Under the pieces are notes generated by a model. The model was not told where the DNA came from. It worked only from the letters and a program-made list of their open reading frames with translations, and ran no database searches. Below, one piece after another: positions 1-10,549 of a DNA stretch of 64,000 nt. Source of the DNA: Limnephilus marmoratus (taxonomy: Eukaryota; Arthropoda; Insecta; Trichoptera; Limnephilidae); assembly GCA_917880885.1 (NCBI GenBank), contig OU862920.1, forward strand, positions 1,178,001 to 1,242,000, given 5' to 3'. A program made the position numbers and the translations under genes. Within the stretch, counting starts at the first letter, position 1. Every line of letters begins with the position of its first letter.

Positions 1-249
1 GTTTTTTTTCATATTTTTAACTACCTTACTAGGCTGATGCTCGTTTATTATTATTATTTATTTATTATCTTCTTCTTCGGTGATATATTACATTGATTGG
101 TACAGCCTTCAAAGGTTGTGTTCTTCTTAATATACAGGGTTTAACAGCAACTACCCGAAGGATTTTAACCAGTGATTCCTGATCATATTTGAAGTGAAAA
201 AATGTACATGTCATTTTGCTGTCCGATGGTTTTTTTTTCTATTAAAAAC

Positions 250-888
250 AAAAAAAATTCGAGTGCAGTTAACATGCGGTAAAAGCGAAACAGTCTCAAA
301 CAATGAAGATCCAAGGAGCCTTAAAAAGTGAGGTCATAATCAAATTGACAAATGAGCGCAGACCTAGCGTCATTTCCTTTTTTATATCTCAACTATGGAT
401 TGCAATCTTTAGAGCACAGGCGTCGGGTGGGAAGTCTAAGTCTAAAAGAAACTAGCATCATTGATCCCTTCGGCACCGGTGCATAGTCGGGAAACACGCC
501 AAACGCGTGCCCAACATTTGTACACAGTTGACCTTTGTCACATGAGAACGGGTCGTTTCTTCGACTCGTTCTTGTGTTCAACAGCTCGGCTGTGGAATGA
601 TTTGCCGGCCTCTGTGTTTCCTCCTTCCTACAACATGGGTCTCTTCAAGACCAATGTTCATTCCTTCCTTTCCTCAAAAAGACCCTCCACACAGCATCCT
701 AGATGACATAGACCCTGAGGGAAATTATTTTCCTCAGGGCCTCCTGTATGGAGTTAATGTAAAAAAAAAAAAAAACCAAAAGGAGCCTTGATAGGAGTTT
801 GATGCTTTGCAGGTGCTGTTATGCGTCATTTCCGTTTCATCCGAATTCCAAATCACAACATGGCTATAGAAGTTTCACTTCAAAAAAA
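250..888 (-). mobile_element. MITE-like repeat R2, interrupted by a LINE tail
   Basis: This is an inverted copy of the uninterrupted repeat at 21455-21715. Both have one end reading GAAGTGAAACTTCTATAG and the other reading GCGAAAC next to a TCGAGTGCA motif. Comparison of the two copies places the LINE insertion between ...ATATCTCAAC and CAAAAGGAGCC, roughly 394-774. It is noncoding and its terminal motif is shared with repeats R1 and R3 elsewhere in the window. Confidence 0.5.
394..774 (+). pseudogene. 5'-truncated LINE: RT C-terminus, 3'UTR and poly(A)
   Basis: Translation of about 465-703 gives the C-terminal tail typical of Jockey-superfamily reverse transcriptases: a FFDSF...STARLWNDLPASVFP stretch, then MGLFK, as in the usual RTxxLWNxLPxxVFPxxYNxxxFK block. 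A short 3'UTR containing CCTGAGGGAAATTATTTTCC follows, ending in a pure A run at 761-774. There is no RT catalytic core, so this is a dead 5'-truncated copy. The same 3'UTR motif recurs at 5096, 8650, 58180 and 63300. Confidence 0.7.
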
Positions 889-1449
889 GTTTCAATCACA
901 CAACGCTACTGATCCCACTGCTGAACGTCGCGACGGGTTTGAGCGATACGCGCGCTGTTTCGTGTGTTACCGTCCTGCTAAAACGAGACGCAGTGCTTTT
1001 CAAGTAATACGATAGGCGATAGGCTATAAACGCGCTATTCTCGTAACTACTCAGTTGCGACGTGTGATGGAAAAATATTTTTAATGTTTTTAATTGAAAA
1101 AAAAAATTATGACATCAACATTTTTTAATCCACATAAGCTCAGGAATCGTTTGTTAAAATCCTTCAGGTACGGGGTGTTACACCCTGCATGAAGTTCATT
1201 GTCTGTGGCGTGCGGCGCACTATGGGGCCAAACGGTGCATATCATCTCATAATTCGCTTTCGGTAATTACGCCGAAGAATTCAAACAACCATTGATTCTT
1301 AATGACAAATCCCTACTCTTTTTTATGTTGTTATAACAATTTTGTATTCCCTTCCGTTTATTTATAATGATACGTCAAAGTTGAACTTTTGAGAAATACG
1401 GATTTATTGCGAAAATTTATATGAAACTTTGAACACACATATCAAGCGT

Positions 1450-2900
1450 TTCAAGTTTAATAAAGCAAATAACTGTCGTTCAATATCCATTGAATTTACA
1501 AAAGAAACACCAGCTAAAACGAGAGAAGTTATATCAGAAGTAGAAAACTAAATTTCTTTACATCATCCTGCTCACATATTTATATCTGAACATGAAACTG
1601 CTTCTGTTAAATTCGAAATGTTTCTGACAATGATTGATGAAGGTAACACAAGTGTTGACAGATACCCCGCATTCTTCAGCGTGCACAATATGTCTGGCAA
1701 AACCACCCGAAATGAATAAATAATCTAGAAATTATTAGAAATAAACAAGACAGGCAAGAATTCTACAGATTCGGGCTCTCAACATTACATTGTTGGATCC
1801 GATTTAGGCCGGTTACAGTGCTCGACCGACGGTCGGTGCGTACGGTCGGTCCTGACGATACGCATGCGTACGGTCGGTCCTGACGATACGCATGCGTACG
1901 GTCGGTCCTGATGATCGCATACCACCGACCGACCGTCGGTGCGTACCGTCAGTTCACGATTGACTAACAAGCTCACCGGACGTCGTACGCGAAATTAATT
2001 AATTAATAGCTGCTTATTATCTTCGTAGACGTATTAGGAACAGAAGACGTAGATATCACGTACACCCGATCGTCGCCCAGAGAGCATTTCTAGCTCGTCG
2101 GTCGACCGACGGTCTGCATGCGCACGCGCTCGACCGACGATTCTCGTACGTACTGCGTAGCGATATACGCATGCGTACGGTCGGTCCTGCACTGAACGAT
2201 TTAGGAATTTTCATACAAATGACAAGCGCGACCGACGTACGCGGACCGTCGGTCGAGCACTGTAACCGGCCTTATAGAGTGTATTTTACATATTTCGTAT
2301 AACTTACATTTCAAAAAATTGTCAGCTCGTAATGAAGAAGAAAAAACTCTTAAAAAAAGAGAAAAAAACGGATGTCCCAAAAAGTTTCAGAGACATGCTT
2401 GGGCTTATTGTCGACAAACCCCGTCAAGGAAGTGGCAATTCTAATGTCGGACACACGACACATGATTTTTGGTAACTATTCATATATCATAAATATAACT
2501 AGTGTGAAAGAGAAACTCCTCAAGAGATTTTTTCATAATTTTACAAACCACCGCTAGTGGAAAACCTATAGACTCGAAAAAATTCTGGATGGTACTATAT
2601 ACCTGTTTTGTACATAAGAGAACATCATAAAATACTATTTTTTGTTACCATTTGGACAACTTTGAGAGGATGCCCAAGAAACAAGGATTATAAATTTGTT
2701 CGCCTTGACCATGCTAAAAAATGCTCACCATCATTAACAAATCTGAAGACTTAATGCACACTCTCATGCACAGTTCAATCCATACATTACCAGCAAAAGT
2801 TTTACGAAATGACGCAAAGTTCTGTAATTATTAGATGAAGCTAAAGCGCTTTGGTTAAATTTTGAGAACGAATCAGAAGATTAATGATAGACTTATAATG
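1450..2900 (+). pseudogene. Degenerate transposon-encoded gene, split by a MITE
   Basis: Frame-shifting translation recovers pieces of a protein type that recurs in arthropod transposons but that I cannot name. Fragments include FYRFGLSTLHCWIRF just before 1806, then ECILHISYNLHFKKLSARNE and FRDMLGLIVDKPRQGSGNSN after 2275, and a later RNKDYKFVRLDHAKKC. The MITE at 1807-2271 sits inside this gene: removing it together with one TTA copy restores the reading frame. Several other stops and shifts show the gene was already dead or has decayed since. Confidence 0.45.
1807..2271. mobile_element. PIF/Harbinger-type MITE with TTA target duplication
   Basis: The element has terminal inverted repeats starting GGCCGGTTACAGTGCTCGAC and continuing for about 28 matching bases on both sides. 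It is flanked by TTA at 1804-1806 and 2272-2274, the 3-bp duplication characteristic of PIF/Harbinger. The interior is GC-rich and made of shorter repeats of ACGGTCGGTCC and ACGCATGCGTACGGTC. It has no coding capacity, so it would depend on a transposase elsewhere. Confidence 0.8.
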
Positions 2901-3446
2901 AATTATGTGCAGTTTCATCATTGTGAACTTAAGTTAGATTTTTTTAATGTATATGTTTTTAAATGTTTAGCATTATTCATTAATATTTTTTTTTGTGTTT
3001 TATAAATGTTTTGTTAATAAATAAGACATTATTATAAATGCGAATTTTTAAATAAAATTAATTTTTAATTTTTAACTTGTTGATATTAATACATATTTTG
3101 TAATATTTTTAACAATCTTTTCAAATCTGTACACATTCATTAACTTATATTTTAAAAAATCACCTCAATATTCGTATTATTTTAAAAGTTATTGAATTTT
3201 GAGATGATAATGTGATAGTGCGGCGTTGCGGCGGGCGACATGGATTTGATTTGTATACAAATCTACAGTTTTATTCCGAGATTGATGAAATTTTGCACAC
3301 TTGACCTTCAAAACAATAGGAAGGAAGTAATGAAAAACCACCCATCCCCATTTCCTTCTCCTTAAAGTAGTATTTTGATGAAAAAATGTTCAAAATTAAA
3401 GGAAAATTACGGTCTACACCTGATTTCTAACATTTATGCATAATTT
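2901..3446. other. AT-rich interval, no gene seen
   Basis: Mostly AT-rich low-complexity DNA. The part from about 3244 to 3330 (GATTTGTATACAAATC through a TTGCACACTTGACCTTCAA motif) is repeated in diverged form at 15519-15598, so it belongs to an unclassified dispersed repeat. Confidence 0.5.
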
Positions 3447-4104
3447 ATGGAAGCTTTTAAATTGGCGATTATAAAAAAAATTGAAGATGAAAACCTAGAG
3501 AGTAGAAACTCGAGAGATTTTATCAGTCGACAATATGACGATATAATTGCTAAAATGGATACCATTACTCAATTGGTTTCCGAAGTAGAGTCACTGAGGA
3601 ATACACTTGCAGGAAAGGACAAACAAATAAAGTGCCTAGAAGTCAAATTGGCAGAAGTTGATCAAAGATCACAAGATGATTCATTGGAGTTTTTCGGCCT
3701 CATTCCAAAAAATGACAAGCAGACCTTAGATGCTATAAAAAGGGTGGCTTCAATTGCAGGAGTTGATATAAAAGGAGAAGATATCGTGGAAGTGAAGAGG
3801 ATCCCTGATAAACGACCGGGAGTACCCCCAAAATTTCATGTTAAACTAAACAATCGCCAAAAGAGATACCAACAGGAAACTTTTAAACACAGCCACATCG
3901 CAGGATCCAGGAAGTCAACGAATCTACATCAGCGAAATTCTCAGTCCTTATTACAAAGACCTTCTATGGAGAACAAAATCAAAGGCGAAAGAAACGGGAT
4001 TTAATTATGTGTGGTACAAGGATTCAAAAATTATGATTAGGAAAAAAGAAGGAGAAAAAATCATCTACATTAAACACACCGATGATCTGATAAAAATGGT
4101 TTAG
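3447..4104 (+). pseudogene. LINE ORF1-like protein, frameshifted
   Basis: An ATG-initiated frame begins with a coiled-coil-like region (residues about 10-75, ending SLRNTLAGKDKQIKCLEVKL). It continues into the FP25K-like nucleic-acid-binding domain found in many insect LINE ORF1 proteins (LEFFGLIPKNDKQ, then VKRIPDKRPGVPPKFHVKL). After about codon 140 the frame is lost. A neighbouring frame continues the domain with IYISEILSPYYKDLL and GFNYVWYKDSKIMIRK to a TAG at 4104. One frameshift therefore inactivates it. No ORF2 follows, so the LINE is deleted downstream. Confidence 0.6.
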
Positions 4105-4780
4105 TTGTTTCTGGAGAGCTCCACTTCCGGATAGTTATTGCCCCGATCACCCTTCATTATCAAATGGTAAGGTGAAACTTTACACTTATCGTTTCGAACT
4201 ACAACAATAATAATTATAACTTACCTACAACTAGGGTGAAACTCCCGGTGATTGCCACGGACAGTGGAGTTTCCATAAACAAATAAATATTTTTTTTTGT
4301 GTAATTATTTATCAACATGCCTTTCACAATGGAATATTTAGATGAGGAAATACATAACCAAAACCTGTCTTACACAACTTCAGATACTAATATATGTAAA
4401 CGCCTGATTGAGAATTGTATCAATACCAAAGCCCGGACAATAATGGGGACCTTGAAGTTGGGGACATTATCCATTCTGTGTATTTGTTTGAGTATATATA
4501 TTTGAAGAAGTGATCCAGTGTGACTGTTTTTATACAAATCTACTGGCTATTCAGATATGGTCACCGAACACTAAAGCCATTTCAAGCAACGTTTCAATTC
4601 TAATCTTCCACCAGGGCAATACTGAGAGCATCTTCCACTCTGGCATATACAATAGATAAAAAACGCCTCTGGCTGTGTAAGCAATTTATATATCTTTCCA
4701 TGAACAATTTTTTGTCATTTTTTTAAATTTTCTCGCACTCGTCAAATCTTACGTCTCGGTCCGAACCATGCGCAAGTCAG
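4105..4780. other. No gene recognised
   Basis: AT-rich sequence with short chance ORFs only. Nothing matched a family I know. Confidence 0.5.
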
Positions 4781-4783
4781 AAG

Positions 4784-5056
4784 TAGGTCGCGCGTTCGAG
4801 TTCTTTTGCGGGCTCGGGCTCCGAAGTGCGAACCCGTTCGTCTCGGTCCGAGCCATTCGCGAACCGGGAGCAGGTTGCGCGTTCGAGTTCTTTTGCGGAC
4901 TCCGGCTCCGAGGTCCGGCTAGGGTGGAACTCGAGCGTCTAGGTTCGAGCCATTCGCGAGTCGGGAGCAGGTTGCGCGTTCGAGTTCTTCGAGCTCGGGC
5001 TCTGCGGTGCGAACCCGTTCGTCTCGGTCCGAGCCATTCGCGAGTCGGGAGTGGCT
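4784..5056. repeat. GC-rich tandem repeat, unit about 90-98 bp
   Basis: Three head-to-tail copies of a unit containing GCGCGTTCGAGTTCTT, CGGGCTCCG, GTGCGAACCCGTTCGTCTC and GAGCCATTCGCGA. It is far richer in GC and CpG than its surroundings. Open frames on both strands here are by-products of the repeat and were not called as genes. Confidence 0.75.
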
Positions 5057-5095
5057 CCCGGGACCTGCTCCAAAAACTCTACTACTTTTAAAAGG

Positions 5096-5172
5096 AAGCA
5101 TCCCAGAAGACATAGGCCCTGAGGGAAATCATTTTCCTCAGGGTCTCCTGTGTGGAGTTAATGTAAAAAAAA
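5096..5172 (+). mobile_element. Short LINE/SINE 3' tail copy
   Basis: Matches the 3'UTR of the LINE at 394-774: ATAGGCCCTGAGGGAAATC, then CTCAGGGTCTCCTG, GGAGTTAATGT and an A run at the right edge. Only the last ~75 bases are present, an extreme 5' truncation. Confidence 0.6.
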
Positions 5173-5344
5173 CGTCTCGGAGGCCTCCGGCAAAATAAAG
5201 AACTTACCCATCTCGAGTTTGGACGCTATTATAACACTAATGCTACGGAAATATACTATAACACTAATGCTACGGAAACATTTGCTCATTAGAAGCCAAA
5301 GAGCATGCTACCTAGTAGCATATGTGTCAGTGACGTTGCTAGTA

Positions 5345-5960
5345 ATGAGCATACTCATTTGAAGCCGAATGAGCGTGCTCCCAAATCAACGGACATTTGA
5401 TTGATGAGCATGCTCATTGGATTATCGGGTGGAAGGGGAAGCCTGTCAGCGTGTGTGAATAGGCTAGCTTATGAGCATGCTCATTTCGATTCGATCTCAG
5501 TTTGCTTCAAAATAACCCGCTGGGGAATCACGAATATATTTGGAACACAAGGTCACTAAAATACCCAAAATAGATTTCCTAATTCCCCAAAAGCTCCTTT
5601 ACCTCCAAAATGAAACCACATTCTATTGAAATTATTTTTTTTATATTTAGTCTTTTTCGGATATGTTGACATCTTGGACCCAAATCAATTGTCTTATTTT
5701 TTACGTCAGAAGATTCTTAAATAATTGCATTGCAAGCAGTAATATTATTTTGTTTAGTTCTGAGCGAATGAAACTGACCCTATTTGACATGAGCATGCTC
5801 ATTAAATAGCATATGTGTTAAAATTTTGGCTTTGAGCACGCTAATTAAAAAAAAATCACGAGAAAGCTCTAGCCAAGCCTGCTCATTATTGAGCAAATGT
5901 GTACAGTTGACTAATTTTACAATTGGCGTACTCATTAATGATCATGCTCATAAGCCGGCT
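5345..5960. repeat. Cluster of palindromic ATGAGCATGCTCAT sites
   Basis: Exact 14-bp palindromes lie at 5404-5417, 5471-5484 and 5789-5802. A one-mismatch copy is at 5345-5358. Half or degenerate sites lie near 5306, 5370, 5833, 5880 and 5935. Several are followed by a CATATGTGT or AAATGTGT motif. The spacing is irregular, so this is not a simple tandem repeat. Confidence 0.6.
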
Positions 5961-6070
5961 TGTGTGAGCAAGTGTGTCAGTACCTTAACTCCTCGGGCGA
6001 CGTATTCGGAACAACTACTGACGTGGACGGCAAGATCTCCGAAGTATTGTTTCTGAAACATCTACGTGAT

Positions 6071-6704
6071 CAAGGGCGGATTTAGGAGGGGGGGGGGGGG
6101 GGGGGGCACGGGGGCACGTGCCCCCCTCAGACGGTATTTTTGTGTACTGTGGAGATTCCATCACAGACATACTTAGAAGCTAAAACATTTAATTTTTCGA
6201 TTGTTTTGACACTTTCATAAACCTTCCTATATATACTTGAACTTGTAGACATTTTGGCAACATCAATTTGGCAATTCCCATTTTGTTTCTTCGTACTTAC
6301 CCATTACCAATGGGATAGCCAAGGTGTGTCAGCGAAATCAATCAATAAACAGGTTGAGGTTCACAGACTCTATGTTTATTGAATATTATTTAGACATCGG
6401 ATACAAAGCATGACACGACAATATTGTTTCAGAAGGATTTTTAGAAAATGGCGAGAATGCCAGCGAACGGCAGCGAGCGACTCAAGAGGGCGCAAGTAAG
6501 GGAATGAAATTACCCGCCAGTTTATACCAGGGATACCCTTATACAAAAATAATGTATATGATTGTAAAATGGATTCGCTGTCATTCTCTGCAACATAAAC
6601 TTGAAGTATGATTCTTCAAGTTTATTTCTAACAGTAATTGTTTTTTTTTGCGCGTCCGCCCCTTGTGCCCCTCCCCCCAGAAAAAAATCTTGGATCCGCC
6701 CTTG
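6071..6704. mobile_element. hAT-type nonautonomous element with 8-bp TSD
   Basis: Ends are inverted: CAAGGGCGGATTTAGGAGGG on the left and the complement of CCTTGGATCCGCCCTTG on the right. The 8-bp sequence TACGTGAT directly flanks both sides (6063-6070 and 6705-6712), the target duplication length of hAT elements. A G run of about 20 lies just inside the left end, opposed by a C run near the right end. No transposase is encoded in its 634 bp. Confidence 0.85.
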
Positions 6705-6906
6705 TACGTGATGCTTCAGAAACTGTGTATCCGAAACATTGTTTCTCAGTGAATACATAACTTAAAAATTTACTAATCTGATTAAATAAAAACGCCAGAT
6801 TTTGGGGATCCGGCACTGGCAACAACGGACCTATCAGCGGCGCATCCAATATGCAGGATTAAAAATTAACATTGCCAATACCAATCGGAAATTCTTGGAT
6901 AGGGTT

Positions 6907-6955
6907 TGGTTGCTGCCGAGCTGCCGTGCTGCCGTGCTGCCGTGCTGCATGCTGT
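6907..6955. repeat. Short GCTGCCGT microsatellite
   Basis: About four tandem copies of GCTGCCGT. No gene is recognised in the surrounding 6713-7170. Confidence 0.6.
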
Positions 6956-7171
6956 GGGTGTCGATGGAATAGTTCTACCTGGAAATCTCGATTCTAGACC
7001 AAGCCACCGCTCCGCTCCGTTGACCGCTTGCTCGCAGCTCGCTCCTAGCTTCATTTGCAATATTCCCCTTGTCGCGATTCCGAGGCGATCGCATCGCACT
7101 ACATTGGAAAGTCTCGGCTTTAGTTTGCAGTCGGCATAATGTGCACTGATTAAAAAAAAAAAACTTATTTT

Positions 7172-7325
7172 GCACCGTTGTGATTTGAAACTCGATGAAA
7201 CGGAAACGAGCGATACTAAAAAGAGATAAACATATACATTTATGGGATTTAGCCTGCTAGAGAATGGAAGAGCAATAAAACATTTATTTAATTCACGGGT
7301 ACTCGGTTCCAATATAATACGAAAA
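7172..7325 (+). mobile_element. R1-family MITE-like repeat, variant form
   Basis: Contains the R1 landmarks TTGTGATTTGAAACTCGATG, AAACGGAAACGAGCGA and GGATTTAGCCTGC. It then has a variant end, ACGGGTACTCGGTTCCAATA. The same variant is present in inverted orientation at 62842-63035. Further R1 pieces (GATGCTTCGTAGCC, GTGAATTGCACACTCTGA) lie at 7618-7695. Confidence 0.55.
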
Positions 7326-7779
7326 TCCATAGTCCCACGCAAGTCTCATTTGGCGTAGTGTTTAAAACGCCTGACGAACCTCCGATATTGCGGACCAAGG
7401 ATCGAATCGTACGAAATAAAAATAATATATGTATGTATATAATAATAAATATATATATAATCATAAAATGTAAAATCAATATCCAGTCTTCAAATCACTT
7501 CAAAATGAACAGGCAAAAGAAAACACAGAAGAAAGCACATCGAGCGATTCTGAAGAAGAAAACACAAATACTAATAAGAACACCAAATGTAATAAAAGGT
7601 GCGCTGGAATTCGAGTGCGATGCTTCGCAGCCTATCGATCTCTTCTTTGGTGATGCTTCGTAGCCTTTCGGTCTCGGTGAATTGCACACTCTGATGTATA
7701 TTTTTCTTCAATTCTGTGACAAAAGTTGGCGATAGTAAAGAAGATATGGAGGTGATTAAGAGGAAATAGTAGCGGCGTT

Positions 7780-8110
7780 TTTCCATACAAACGTATTCCC
7801 CGTTTATCTCTCTGGATTTTGACCCTAGAGCAAAATTTTTTTTTACATAATATAGATATCGACCACTAGCGTGTCGGTACGTTTTGCTTTTTTTGATAAT
7901 TTACTTCTTATAGAAGTTAGGACCTTCCAAAAATGAATAAAATTTCCTAATTTAAACGCCGTCAAAAAACGTTCAGTATACAAACTAAACAATGTATTTT
8001 GAAAAAAAGCAAAACGTACCGACATAGAATATTTTCTTTTAATACAGTTAGTGAAAAAATTTTTTTAAATCCGTCCAGTTTTGGAGAAGAAAAATGGGGA
8101 ATACAAAACA
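7780..8110. repeat. Fold-back repeat with nested inverted repeats
   Basis: Outer arms share TATTCCCC with flanking similarity (near 7793 and, inverted, near 8097). Inner arms are near perfect: GTGTCGGTACGTTTTGCTTT at 7871 and its complement ending at 8023. A diverged copy spans about 19600-20200. It is noncoding and of unknown superfamily. Confidence 0.5.
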
Positions 8111-8397
8111 TCGATTTCGAAGATTTTATTTAGGTATTTTCGGCCCGACGTGCAGGTATCCCTTTCGCTCATTTCTCCTGAGGGGGCCGGGGAACAAGGG
8201 TTTTGACAAATACATACATATAAAGCGAAGTAGTGATGTAACGAATTTTATCGGTAGACTAGTGTTGTCCTTGCCCGAGTAATCGATATTTTTTATTCGT
8301 TTTTTTTTTCTGTTTAGTGAGTCATCGCGGTATACCAATACTGACCGAGCTTTCATACTAAAATTGTGCAAAATTAAAATTGTTTATGTCAAGTAAT

Positions 8398-8735
8398 TTT
8401 CAATTTGGGAGGCGTTTTAGGTACCATCGCCCCGGAAACCATTTATTGGATAACCAACACCCCCACCACTTGGTCACCCCAAGTGGTCCGCTATGTTTGG
8501 TGACTGAGCATGGGTTCCCGGGTTCACGGGTGAGGTCTGCATGGGTTTTGGTGGCGGATGATTTTGTTCACTTACTGCGTGGCGGGCCGGATTGGGAGAA
8601 ACTGGAAGAGGGAGATCTTTTGATCTCTACAGCCGGACTCTCTCCACCATCATTTCATACTTTTACCTACCCAGAAATTCCTCTCCTTCCTTTCATTAAA
8701 AATTACCTCCACACAGCTTCTCTAATGACTTTGCT
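8398..8735 (+). mobile_element. SINE-like element sharing a LINE 3' end
   Basis: Begins CAATTTGGGAGGCG and runs through TTGGATAACCAACAC, GCTATGTTTGGTGA, GGGTTCACGGGTGAGG and CTTTTACCTACCCAG into the CCTCCACACAGC segment also found in the LINE tail at about 690. Other copies are 58165-58480 (minus strand) and 63148-63373. It has no ORF of its own. The SINE label is inferred from its length near 330 bp and the shared 3' end. Confidence 0.5.
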
Positions 8736-8839
8736 ATACTATAAGGGTATTTAACTTAAAAATAATTTTTATATTTCATTTTATATAATTGCATTTTGTG
8801 ATATTTTTAAGTAATTAATCACCTCTCCCTTGAATATTT

Positions 8840-8985
8840 TGTCTATAATTCTCATATGCCTATAGTTGTTTGTCTTTTAATATTAATCTTATCCTGACGA
8901 AGAACACTCTGTTTTCGAAACATGTTGATAATATTGATTACATAAAGCTGTTTCTACAAAGTTATTTGTTCTCATTTAATTAAGA
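8840..8985 (+). mobile_element. Penelope-like element end with hammerhead-like core (family C)
   Basis: Contains CTGACGA at 8894-8900, a GAACA...TGTT hairpin and GAAA at 8917-8920, the order of a hammerhead ribozyme core. CATGTTGATAATATTGATTA follows. Penelope-like elements are known to carry hammerhead motifs in their terminal repeats. Pairing for helix III is poor here, so it may be decayed. Confidence 0.4.
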
Positions 8986-8989
8986 ATGA

Positions 8990-9839
8990 CGCCACAAAGA
9001 TTGGACCCATTTGCAGCATTTCAAGCTGGGTAGCGATAACCAATTCGTTTGTGCAATTTCAATCAATGCATTTCTATGTTTCTCGAGAATCCTTCTATGG
9101 GCTTACACATCATTAGGTAGTACTTTTACGCCAGTTTATTAAACATTTGTGGTCAGAAACATCCAAGTAGTGTAGTTTTGTAGCTCTAGCACATATGAAG
9201 CTGTGTGACTTTTGCACTCCCAGAAATAAAACCTTTTTAGTATAATTATCATTATGCATATATCCAATTGTATATCCGCATGTACATTATTTGGCTTATA
9301 GTAAATATGTTATTTTCCACATCAAGTATAGGTACAATAAAGTAGATGCAAGAATTTTTTTTTTTGATAAATTAATAACGTAAAAAATATCCTATATATA
9401 TTTATTCTCAAAACTCTTGAGAACATATCGTCCTTGCATTCACAAAATATCCCATGTAAGGTTTTCGAACAATTTTTTTTTGTTTACACCATTTGATTCA
9501 CAACGGTTTCCTAAATAATCTGACATAAATATATCCCATTTTTCAAACTCATCTTTTTAATCATTTTAGAGGCAACTCTGACCATTACTTGTAATTAATG
9601 GTAATTATTTAAAAAATATATACTACATATACTACAGAAATATAAAAAAAATATAAAATTAAATCCCTATATACTACAGAAATATAAAAAAATATAAAAT
9701 TATAAAATTAAAATGAGAAAAAAAAGTTTTTTGTGTGACAGAAATCGTATTATTTTTTTAACTCAAATTTGTCGCACATAAATTAAAATTACCCAAAGAA
9801 TTTTTTTTTATAATATACAATAATCTCAACAATCTAAAA
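8990..9839. other. AT-rich interval, no gene seen
   Basis: Low-complexity AT sequence. It includes a short local duplication of an ATACTACAGAAATATAAAAA segment at about 9620-9700. Confidence 0.5.
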
Positions 9840-10340
9840 AGAGTATATTATGCACTAATCCAGTCATTAATTCAATATGGAATTATTGGATGGGGGGGGG
9901 GGGGGTAATACAACAATATTCTAACCTTGATCAAAGTAATCCAGAAACTAATCATTAAAGTATTCCTTAAGAAACCCTCCACCTATCTAACAGAAACGCT
10001 TTTCGCAGATTTCACGGTGCCTCGAGGAGAGAATATCTTCAAGAAAAATGCAATTATCCTAATTTACAAAGATAATATAAATATCATCAAAAAATTTGAA
10101 ACTCACCAATCAAAAAGATATGAAGATAACATCAAAATACCAAAATTTAATACCAAACTAATGCAAAACAATTTATTATATCTATTTAGGGATAAAGTTT
10201 TTCAACAACCTTCCCATTGAAATAAAAAAAAAACCAAAGACTGATGTCTTGGTTTGAAAAAACCAAAGACTGATGTCTGATGATAAACTGAAACTCAAAC
10301 TGAAGCTACACTTCATCAGGAATAATTAACTAAATAACTA
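9840..10340 (+). pseudogene. LINE reverse transcriptase C-terminal remnant
   Basis: Frames here read YYALIQSLIQYGIIGWG, interrupted by a G run at 9891-9905. They continue as TLIKVIQKLIIKVFLKKPST and ending in LFRDKVFNNLPIEIKKK after a shift. This is the same C-terminal architecture as the copy at 16990-18258 (YYGLCNSVITYGCIGWGG). It is 5' truncated and frameshifted. Confidence 0.6.
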
Positions 10341-10549
10341 CCTGTTTTTCTCATTCTTTCTATTTATTATTAATCTATATATCTCTATTTTATTTAGTTT
10401 TTTCGAATTTCTCCCAAGTGCACAATATTTTAGTATGTAACCGTATCCTATGTATGTACACCATATGTAATTTATATAACTCCACTGTACAATTATATAT
10501 CTACCCATATTAAATATTAAAAAAATATATATATATGTATATATATATA

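Larger units (their letters stand above)
135..1187. mobile_element. TIR element (Tc1-like family) hosting nested insertions
   Basis: The two ends are inverted copies: both begin CAGGGTNTAACA and share GAAGGATTTTAAC and GATTCCTGA. The same inner motif, TTAACCAGTGATTCCTGA, occurs in the better preserved element at 10550-10931, so the two are one family. The interior is almost entirely occupied by another repeat (about 250-888), which is split by a LINE 3' end. No transposase is visible. Superfamily assignment is inferred from the TA-flanked sister copy. Confidence 0.45.

Noticed and set aside
3447..4004. A free-standing viral FP25K-like gene
   Set aside because: The domain also occurs in insect LINE ORF1 proteins, and the coiled coil plus decayed downstream frame fit a LINE remnant better.
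4768..5091. 107-codon frame in the GC-rich repeat
   Set aside because: Open only because of the repeat's composition; amino-acid pattern repeats with the unit and matches no family.
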